DNA of 64,000 nucleotides from Pontixanthobacter aestiaquae (lineage in GTDB: Bacteria; Pseudomonadota; Alphaproteobacteria; Sphingomonadales; Sphingomonadaceae). Shown one piece after another: positions 56,290-64,000 of the stretch. The stretch lies in the NCBI RefSeq assembly GCF_009827455.1, contig NZ_WTYZ01000001.1, forward strand, positions 2,117,001 to 2,181,000, in the 5' to 3' direction. The position numbers and the translations under genes were made by a program. Every line of letters begins with the position of its first letter. The first letter of the stretch is position 1. Below the pieces are notes generated by a model. It searched no databases, was not told the DNA's origin, and saw nothing but the letters and a program-made list of their open reading frames with translations.

Positions 56290-56586
56290 ATGTCCAAAGG
56301 CCGCTGGGTCTATATCGTCACGAACCGCTATCGCGGAACAATCTATATTGGCGTAACCGGCAGCCTTTCGCAAAGAACGATGCAGCACCGCGACGGAACC
56401 GGATCAAAGTTTGCCGGCAAATACGGTTGTGATCGCTTGGTCTTTGCGGAACACTGTGATTCAATCGACGAGGCAATTGCCCGAGAAAAGCAGATCAAGA
56501 AGTGGAACAGAGAGTGGAAAATTAGGCTGATCGAAGAACAGAATCCCGATTGGGAGGATCGCTTTGACCACCTCATCGACGTTTAG
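56290..56586 (+). CDS. GIY-YIG nuclease family protein
   Basis: 98 aa, single GIY-YIG domain of the YhbQ-like group. The motif is WVYIVTNRYRGTIYIGVTG, the catalytic Arg follows in SLSQRTMQHRDG, the Glu is in FAEHCDSIDEAIAREKQIKKW, and the terminal KIRLIEEQNPDWED is typical. ATG 56290 has AGGA 6 nt upstream. The gene sits inside a pair of inverted 35-bp repeats. Target and function of these stand-alone proteins are unsettled. Confidence 0.92.
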   Translation: MSKGRWVYIVTNRYRGTIYIGVTGSLSQRTMQHRDGTGSKFAGKYGCDRLVFAEHCDSIDEAIAREKQIKKWNREWKIRLIEEQNPDWEDRFDHLIDV

Positions 56587-57601
56587 CTTCAAGAAGCTGG
56601 ATTCCCGCCTCCGCGGGAATGACGGGCTATTGATTGCCCTCGTCTGCATTTCGTTAGCGTCATGCACCACGCAGCCTCAGGCGCAAGCCGCCTCAAACGC
56701 AGCTGAGAGCATCAGCGACGGTTCCAGTTGGTTGCCATATCCCGGCGCATCAAAGGACGCGGAATTCCTAAAAGCCACGCCCGCCGAATTCCTCCCATTC
56801 GTCGAAGCCTGCAAGCCTTGGGACGACTGGGACAAGCCCGCCCCGCCTTTCAAAATTAACGGCAACACATATTACGTCGGCACCTGCGGGATTGGTGCGA
56901 TCCTGATCACCGGCGGTGAGGGTCATGTCCTGATCGACACCGGTACGCGGAAAGGCGCTGAAGTCGTTGCGGCCAATATCCAGACACTCGGCTTCAAACT
57001 GGAGGACGTTGCGGTCATTCTGCATAGCCACGAGCATTTCGATCACGTTGGCGGCTTTGCGTGGATGCGCGAGCAAACTGGCGCGCAAATCTTTGCCTCA
57101 CCCGAAGCCGCCAAAGTTCTCGAAAGCGGCGTCACAGCAGAAGCCGACCCGCAAGCCGGGATGCACGATCCGATGGAGCCGGTGATCGTCTCCAAAATAT
57201 TGACCGGGGATTTCACAACCGACACGCCTGTGGAAGACATGACATTCATCAGCACGCCCGGCCATTCTCCCGGCGCGCTTAGCTGGCAATGGAACAGCTG
57301 CGAGGGCGATGTGTGCTTGAACATCGTGTATGCCGACAGCCTCAGCCCGGTGAGCAAAGACGACTATAGGTTCGGCGAGAATCCTGACTATCTCGCTGCC
57401 TACTATGCAGGCATCGAGAAACTGGCGCGTGTTGATTGCGATATCCTGATCACCCCGCACCCGTCGCACAGCCGCATGCTCAAACGCATGCGCAATAACA
57501 ATATGATCGAACCCACGGCCTGCGCTGATTATGCCACCGGCAAAATACAAGACATCAAGAAACGCTTAGCCAAGGAAGGCGTACAGCCTAATGCCAAATA
57601 G
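56564..57601 (+). CDS. Subclass B3 metallo-beta-lactamase family protein (lipoprotein)
   Basis: 345 aa. TTG start with GGGAGGA 6 nt upstream, inside the GIY-YIG gene. Residues 10-21 are encoded by the right inverted repeat and form the basic n-region; the h-region LLIALVCIS and lipobox LASC (Cys34) follow. Zinc ligands fit B3 enzymes: H156, H158, D160 and H161 (HSHEHFDHVGG), H234 (TPGHSPG), H299 (TPHPSHS). NSCEGDVCLNIVYADSLSPVS is also B3-like. Beta-lactam hydrolysis is plausible (B3 enzymes such as MIM-1 are known from sphingomonads) but unproven. Overlaps prmA by 11 nt. Confidence 0.85.
   Translation: MTTSSTFSFKKLDSRLRGNDGLLIALVCISLASCTTQPQAQAASNAAESISDGSSWLPYPGASKDAEFLKATPAEFLPFVEACKPWDDWDKPAPPFKINGNTYYVGTCGIGAILITGGEGHVLIDTGTRKGAEVVAANIQTLGFKLEDVAVILHSHEHFDHVGGFAWMREQTGAQIFASPEAAKVLESGVTAEADPQAGMHDPMEPVIVSKILTGDFTTDTPVEDMTFISTPGHSPGALSWQWNSCEGDVCLNIVYADSLSPVSKDDYRFGENPDYLAAYYAGIEKLARVDCDILITPHPSHSRMLKRMRNNNMIEPTACADYATGKIQDIKKRLAKEGVQPNAK
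56591..56625 (-). repeat. Right 35-bp inverted repeat, translated in the metallo-beta-lactamase
   Basis: Inverted copy of 56242-56276 with one mismatch. In the plus frame of the lactamase gene it reads KKLDSRLRGNDG, giving the charged start of the signal peptide. Confidence 0.92.
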
Positions 57602-58493
57602 CTGGAAGTTAACTGCCTTCGCGGACAAGTCGGCGGTAGAGAATGCTCTGCTCGCGCATGAGGATGCGTGTGACTGGGATCACGACATGGTTCTTTCCGG
57701 CTGTGAGATAGACGCGCAAATGCCGAACGACTGGAAACTCGAAGCATGGCTGCCACGACGGCCAAGGCAGGCTGACAAGACCGCGATCAGGCGGTTGTTC
57801 GCGGTCAACCCTCCCGAGCTCCAAACGGAAGAACTTGAAGATCAGGATTGGCTCACGCTCAGCCAGCACGGCGTCGAGCCGATCAATGCTGGCCGGTTTT
57901 ATGTCCATACGCCTGAATATCCGGCCAGCACCGAACCCGGCTTCACCAGCCTGACCATCCCGGCCAGCCAGGCTTTCGGAACCGGCCAGCATGAGACGAC
58001 CGCAGGATGCCTCGCGATGCTGACGCTGATGAAACGAACCGGCGTGACCGCTCGTAACATCGCAGATATCGGCACGGGCACCGGCCTGCTCGCCTTTGCC
58101 GCGCTTGATCTGTGGCCCTCTGCGCTCGCCACTGCCAGCGATATTGATCCGGTATGCACCCAAGTGGTGGAGAATAATGCGGCGGCCAATATCTTCACAA
58201 TGGGTCACCGCGCGGGCGAACTGACCATGGTTGTCGCCGACGGGATGAACGACCCGCTGCTGCAAGCGCGCGGGCCGTATGATCTGCTGATCGCCAATAT
58301 TCTCGCCGGACCACTGGTCGAATTAGCGCCTGACTTCGCCGTTTCGGTTCCACCGAGCGGGCACGTCCTGCTGGCAGGCCTATTGACCGAGCAAGAGCCC
58401 TCAGTCCGCCGCGCCTATCGCAAAGCAGGCTTCCGCCTCGCCAAACGGCTGGTCAATGGCGACTGGTCAATCTTGTGGCTGCGGAAACGCTGA
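57591..58493 (+). CDS. prmA: Ribosomal protein L11 methyltransferase
   Basis: 300-aa SAM enzyme that trimethylates ribosomal protein L11. The N-terminal L11-binding domain has WLPRRP-type strands, IPASQAFGTGQHETTAGCL is the family signature, IADIGTGTGLLAFAAL the SAM loop, and LLIANILAGPL the NxL active-site block. ATG 57591 lies inside the end of the upstream gene. Confidence 0.93.
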   Translation: MPNSWKLTAFADKSAVENALLAHEDACDWDHDMVLSGCEIDAQMPNDWKLEAWLPRRPRQADKTAIRRLFAVNPPELQTEELEDQDWLTLSQHGVEPINAGRFYVHTPEYPASTEPGFTSLTIPASQAFGTGQHETTAGCLAMLTLMKRTGVTARNIADIGTGTGLLAFAALDLWPSALATASDIDPVCTQVVENNAAANIFTMGHRAGELTMVVADGMNDPLLQARGPYDLLIANILAGPLVELAPDFAVSVPPSGHVLLAGLLTEQEPSVRRAYRKAGFRLAKRLVNGDWSILWLRKR

Positions 58494-58568
58494 GACCAAA
58501 TCGCGGAACCGCAATCACTCTCGTGACTTGGTTGAATGTATCGAAACCATTCCAAATGCGAGAGAACC

Positions 58569-59240
58569 ATGACCAAGACACTCCTCATCACCGGCGCTTC
58601 AAGCGGTATCGGCGCAGCGACTGCAAAAGCCGCTGCCAAGGCAGGGTGGAACGTTGCCCTGTTGGCTCGTTCGGCAGACCGGTTGGAGGCATTGGCATCC
58701 GATATCGGCGACGCCGCGCTTCCCATCGAATGCGACGTGACAGACCGTGGCGCACTGACAACAGCCGTGTCCCGGACAATCGCAAAATTCGGCGCGCTTG
58801 ACGCAGTCTTCGCGAACGCAGGCAAAGGCGTCAGCAAAGCTGGAACCGAGAATGGTGACCCGGACGAATGGCACGATATGATTCACATCAATATCCTGGC
58901 GGTGCTGTACACAGCGCATGCCACTCTGCCGGAGCTACGAAAAACAAACGGGCACTTTGTCGTCACCGGATCGAAAGCAGGGCGCGATCATCTTAAGGGC
59001 TCAATTTACGGGGCTACGAAGTGGTTCGTGCATGGTTTCGCGGGTAATCTGGCGCAAGAAATGCGCGAATGGGGCGGCCGGTGCACGGTGATCTCGCCGG
59101 GCATGGTCAACACGGAATTTTTTGACGAACCCAAACCGGACAAGCTGCAGCCCGAAGATGTAGCAGACGCCGTTGTCTTTGCGCTGAGCCAGCCGGACAC
59201 TTCGGCTGTGCATGAAATCCACCTGATGCCAAACGATTGA
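58569..59240 (+). CDS. SDR-family oxidoreductase
   Basis: 223 aa. LITGASSGIGAATA, ANAGKG, catalytic Ser in VVTGSKAG and YGATK. This shape (with EFFDEPKPDKLQPEDVADAV) is the YdfG-like/serine dehydrogenase branch of SDRs, generally NADP-dependent. ATG 58569 is the family-like start; the frame upstream to 58536 is rejected. Convergent with the CinA-like gene, 1 nt between stops. Confidence 0.87.
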   Translation: MTKTLLITGASSGIGAATAKAAAKAGWNVALLARSADRLEALASDIGDAALPIECDVTDRGALTTAVSRTIAKFGALDAVFANAGKGVSKAGTENGDPDEWHDMIHINILAVLYTAHATLPELRKTNGHFVVTGSKAGRDHLKGSIYGATKWFVHGFAGNLAQEMREWGGRCTVISPGMVNTEFFDEPKPDKLQPEDVADAVVFALSQPDTSAVHEIHLMPND

Positions 59241-59241
59241 A

Positions 59242-59733
59242 CTAACGCATCAGGCACCGTTCGAAATGAGCAAGCGCCGCTGCGCTGAACGCCCACATAT
59301 TGGCGATCCGGTCCTCGCAATGAGTTTCGGTGATCTGCGACCATGCGCCCTGTGGTCCGGCGACCGCAGCGCAGCTCCGTCCGGCAGCTGCACCAGTGGG
59401 ATGTTTGCTCCCGCCAACCGAGCCGCTTTCGGCTAGTCCCCACCCAGCATCAAAGTTGTCACGGATAGATCGCGCCTGGAGCAGTGCGTAATCTTCACTC
59501 GCCCCGCGCATGCCCTTATAGGCTTCGCGCGGTTGGTCGAACAGCACATCACGCGCGCGCAAGGAATAGACGACACCGCCGCCGACAAAGAACTCCAACG
59601 CGCCCGGTACCGTCAATAACGACGCCGCAATAAGACCGCCCGTAGCCCCATCGGCAACCGCGACTTTCTCACCACGCTCGCGCAACAAACCAGCGATGCG
59701 AAGTGCCTGCGGGTGAAGCTTTTCCAGACTCAT
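59242..59733 (-). CDS. CinA C-terminal-domain-like protein, degenerate
   Basis: 163 aa matching the stand-alone CinA/PncC amidohydrolase domain: KVAVADGATGGLIAASLL, VPGALEFFVGGGVVYS, GWGLAESGSVGG and a terminal RIANMWAFSAAAL. The usual AESxxGG here reads ADGATGG (28-33), so the Ser of that motif is missing and NMN deamidation is doubtful. Start ATG 59733; a GTG at 59766 overlapping the upstream stop (TAGTG) would add 11 residues. Follows the tail-tube gene. Confidence 0.75.
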   Translation of the reverse strand: MSLEKLHPQALRIAGLLRERGEKVAVADGATGGLIAASLLTVPGALEFFVGGGVVYSLRARDVLFDQPREAYKGMRGASEDYALLQARSIRDNFDAGWGLAESGSVGGSKHPTGAAAGRSCAAVAGPQGAWSQITETHCEDRIANMWAFSAAALAHFERCLMR

Positions 59734-59765
59734 TCGAGACTGTTCATTATATGCAGCTTCTTTCA

Positions 59766-60329
59766 CTAACTCGAAGGCTTGTTAAAGCTATGTTCGGACG
59801 GTTGGGCGATGGACGTATCTTTCTCCCAGCCTTGGTTCTCGAGTTTCAACCTCGATATCGCCACCGCATTGCCATCGGCATCCATCTCGGGGAGCGCCGC
59901 AAATTCGGACGGCCAACAGCGGAAAATGGTATAGGCCATCACTTTCTGGCCCGCTTCGTTATACAATTCCAGAACGACATCTTTGCGAAAGTCCTTGAGA
60001 GAAACGTCCTTATTGCTCGTCCCTTGGGGCTCATCATCGTGGGCGGAATTATGATAGTCCCAAACCTTGTTGGCCCATTGTTCGAACGCTGGATCATGCG
60101 TCACACCGCGCTCTAGCGTGATCGCCGGATACTCGCTTTGACCGGGCATCTGCCGTGAAACCGAAGGATCACCGCCCGAACGATGTGTGACGACATTGAC
60201 GCTTCGGGAAAGAGCGCTGACCTTTGAAAAGCCGGCTACATATTCACCATCCCATTTCAGCCGGAATTTGTGGCTGCGATAGGGATCATACCGGTAGGTC
60301 GCCTTGGGAAATTCGGTGCTGTTGTTCAT
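59766..60329 (-). CDS. Orphan contractile-tail tube protein (gp19/Afp1-like)
   Basis: 187 aa. YDPYRSHKFRLKWDGEYVAGF, HRSGGDPSVSRQMPGQSEY, ITLERGVTHDPAFEQWANKVW, SLKDFRKDVVLELYNEAG and RLKLENQGWEKD are the hallmarks of the tail-tube family of phage-like contractile injection systems (PVC/Afp, MAC type). Such a protein normally stacks into an inner tube inside a sheath, but no sheath, baseplate, spike, AAA+ or other tail gene is in the window. ATG 60329 has AGGA close upstream. Lies 41 bp downstream of ligA. Confidence 0.85.
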   Translation of the reverse strand: MNNSTEFPKATYRYDPYRSHKFRLKWDGEYVAGFSKVSALSRSVNVVTHRSGGDPSVSRQMPGQSEYPAITLERGVTHDPAFEQWANKVWDYHNSAHDDEPQGTSNKDVSLKDFRKDVVLELYNEAGQKVMAYTIFRCWPSEFAALPEMDADGNAVAISRLKLENQGWEKDTSIAQPSEHSFNKPSS

Positions 60330-60370
60330 ATCCTGTCTCGATCCCTCGCTGCAACGCACTTTTTAGACCA

Positions 60371-62518
<2,148 letters not shown>

Positions 62519-62520
62519 TT

Positions 62521-62560
62521 AAGCCCCCTCTTCTTTAGACGAGGGGGTTTGGGGGCGATG
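62521..62560 (+). repeat. Palindromic repeat between recN and ligA
   Basis: CCCCCTC (62524-62530) and GAGGGGG (62541-62547) form a hairpin followed by TTTGGGGG, as in the ligA-internal copy. On the minus strand its GAGGGGG lies 6 nt before the ligA GTG. Confidence 0.78.
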
Positions 62561-62582
62561 CTGGCTGCGGCGCAAGGTCAAA

Positions 62583-64000
62583 TCACACCCCCTCCAACAA
62601 TCGATCCGCCTGCGCTCTAGCCTCATCGGTTGTTTCCGCGCCGCTCAGCATCCGCGCGATTTCTTCTTTGCGTTCGATATCGCTTAGCAATCGTACGGAA
62701 GTGCGTGTTACGGTGCCCTCGGAGGATTTCGCGATCATGTAATGCTGCCCGCCGCGTGCGGCCACTTGCGGTGAGTGGGTTACCGCCAGCAATTGCCCGC
62801 CATCGGCCAGTCGTGCCAATCGGTCACCGATCGCGCTCGCCACGGCACCGCCGACGCCGCGGTCAATTTCGTCGAAGATCACCGTTGCCGCGCCGCCTTG
62901 TTCGGCCAGTGCCACTTTCAGCGACAGGATAAAGCGCGACAGCTCACCGCCTGAGGCAATCTTGTTGAGCGGTGCAAAGGGCGCGCCCGGATTGGTGGAG
63001 ATGAGGAATTCCACGCCGTCCATCCCGCTGGCACCCCAGCGGTCTTCGGGCAGAGCCTCTACCTGCGTTTGGAATTTCGCCGCATCCAGTTTTAACGGCG
63101 CCAGTTCAGCTGCAACCGCCTTGTCCAGTTTCGCCGCCGCTTTGGTGCGCTTGTCGTGCAGCGCTTTCGCTTCGCTCTCATACGCCTCACGCGCGGCCTT
63201 GGCGGCTTTCTCCAGCGCGCCAACACCCGCTTCGCCGCCTTCGATTGCGTCCAGTTGCGCGCGCATGTCCAGCATCAGTGCAGGCAGAGCGTCCACCTCG
63301 CACCGGTGTTTCCGGGCCGCCGCGCGCAGTTCGAACAGCCGCGTTTCTGCATCGTCGAGCGCCGCCGGATCATGCGTCAGTTGATAACCCGCCTCGGTCA
63401 GCTTGTCCTCCGCCTCGCCCGCTTCGATCACCGCGCGGTCGAGCGATTCCAGAGCACCGGCGAGCAATTCGTGCTCTTCGGCAATCCGCTCCAGCTTGCG
63501 CGCAGCGCTACGCAAGGAAGCAAGCGGTGATTTCGAACCGTCCCAGACCTTGCGCAGATCCTCCAGCTCACCCTGCAACCGTTCGCCCTTCTGCATGTCG
63601 GAGCGCAGACCCGCCAAGTGGGTTTCCTCTCCCTCTACCGGTTGCAGCTCCACCAATTCCGCCAGATGCGCGATCAGCAGATCTTCGTCTTCCTTGGCCT
63701 GCACGATGGAGGCTTTTGCCTCCGCCAGTTTCGCGTCCGCCTCACGCCAAGCCGCCCAAGCCTTTGCCACCGCATCGACATTCGCATCAGCATAGCGATC
63801 CAGCAGCATCCGGTGGCCGCGCGGATTGACGAGACCGCGATCATCATGCTGCCCGTGCAGCTCGACCAACGCCCCCGCCATCGCGCGCAGCAGCGCCACG
63901 CCGACAGGCTGGTCATTCACAAACGCCTTTGATCCGCCATCGGCCTTGAGCCGGCGGCGCAGGATCAGTGGTTCGCCCGGTTCAATCTCGACCTCGGCAT
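62583..64000 (-). CDS. recN: DNA repair protein RecN (partial)
   Basis: SMC-like ATPase acting in double-strand break repair; the N-terminal part, including Walker A, lies beyond the right edge. Seen here: GALVELHGQHDDRGL (hinge-proximal motif), a long coiled-coil region rich in Ala, Glu and Leu, the ABC signature KIASGGELSRFILSLK, Walker B VIFDEIDRGVGG and the switch His in AVTHSPQVAA. About 470 of some 550 residues are present. Followed by a repeat and ligA, the order expected in alphaproteobacteria. Confidence 0.95.
   Translation of the reverse strand, partial: AEVEIEPGEPLILRRRLKADGGSKAFVNDQPVGVALLRAMAGALVELHGQHDDRGLVNPRGHRMLLDRYADANVDAVAKAWAAWREADAKLAEAKASIVQAKEDEDLLIAHLAELVELQPVEGEETHLAGLRSDMQKGERLQGELEDLRKVWDGSKSPLASLRSAARKLERIAEEHELLAGALESLDRAVIEAGEAEDKLTEAGYQLTHDPAALDDAETRLFELRAAARKHRCEVDALPALMLDMRAQLDAIEGGEAGVGALEKAAKAAREAYESEAKALHDKRTKAAAKLDKAVAAELAPLKLDAAKFQTQVEALPEDRWGASGMDGVEFLISTNPGAPFAPLNKIASGGELSRFILSLKVALAEQGGAATVIFDEIDRGVGGAVASAIGDRLARLADGGQLLAVTHSPQVAARGGQHYMIAKSSEGTVTRTSVRLLSDIERKEEIARMLSGAETTDEARAQADRLLEGV

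Larger units (their letters stand above)
56242..56625 (+). mobile_element. GIY-YIG unit: nuclease gene bounded by 35-bp inverted repeats
   Basis: 384 bp. The two ends are inverted copies that agree at 34 of 35 positions, and each end is itself a hairpin (ATTCCCGC-GGAG-GCGGGAAT). The single gene inside is a GIY-YIG nuclease. No transposase and no obvious target duplication. The right end has become part of the coding sequence of the next gene. Mobility is inferred from the structure. Confidence 0.65.

Noticed and set aside
56564..57601. Metallo-beta-lactamase as a member of the BlaI regulon
   Set aside because: No TAC-N4-GTA dyad is seen near its start; the only clear sites are before blaI itself.
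59766..60329. Prophage remnant around the tail-tube gene
   Set aside because: No integrase, capsid, portal, lysis genes or att-like repeats nearby; neighbours are housekeeping genes.

Overview
The window looks like the chromosome of an aerobic alphaproteobacterium of the order Sphingomonadales, most likely Erythrobacteraceae. The basis is moderately high GC, the gene order recN-ligA, an exosortase-A-associated small-molecule module, a DnaE whose PHP domain lacks the first His pair, a BLUF photoreceptor, KorAB, ETF-QO and sphingomonad-type palindromic repeats. This placement is inferred from gene content; no 16S or other marker is present. I recognised no rRNA, tRNA, CRISPR array or complete prophage.

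Layout. 1-5.6 kb: tail of an exosortase A (XrtA/PEP-CTERM) locus, with a PLP decarboxylase, an acyl-CoA ligase, a divergent GNAT protein, an acyl carrier protein and two alpha/beta hydrolases. 5.6-14.3 kb (minus): an RNA methyltransferase, NAD(P)HX repair, ilvD, an N-formylglutamate amidohydrolase-like gene, ispE and ETF-QO; a DUF559 nuclease gene between inverted palindromic repeats sits between the last two. 14.3-19.2 kb (plus): a UDG-like protein, a lytic transglycosylase, moaB and a radical SAM gene with an SOS-box match at its start. 19.3-30 kb (mostly minus): Sel1 protein, acyl-CoA synthetase, dnaE, BLUF protein, glutathione peroxidase, LolCDE-type exporter. 30-32.7 kb (plus): purF, an SDR and a PilZ protein. 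32.8-41.1 kb (minus): KorA, a foreign-looking membrane gene, KorB, a YdjM-like protein, photolyase, cyclopropane synthase and a serine hydrolase. 41-52.3 kb: rppH, TPR protein, RsmB-like enzyme, guaB, M28 peptidase, 3-hydroxybutyrate dehydrogenase, zinc metallopeptidase, M56-BlaI pair and creD. 52.7-55.4 kb: sdhCDA without sdhB. 55.5-64 kb: SDRs, a GIY-YIG nuclease unit, a B3 metallo-beta-lactamase-like gene, prmA, a CinA-like gene, an orphan contractile tail-tube protein, ligA and partial recN.

The most unusual theme is palindromic repeats tied to small nuclease genes. A GIY-YIG gene lies between 35-bp inverted repeats that match at 34 of 35 positions. A DUF559 (Vsr-like) gene lies between roughly 50-bp imperfect inverted repeats. 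Related palindromes occur elsewhere, including about 120 bp inserted in frame inside ligA. Copies have become working parts of host genes: probable ribosome-binding sites for ispE and ligA, the signal-peptide n-region of the metallo-beta-lactamase, and a linker in DNA ligase. These resemble nuclease-palindrome transposable units, by analogy with RAYT/REP systems.

Other leads are the SOS-box match at the radical SAM gene, a BlaI-type double operator over the blaI promoter, the membrane gene inside korAB, and the lone tail-tube gene.
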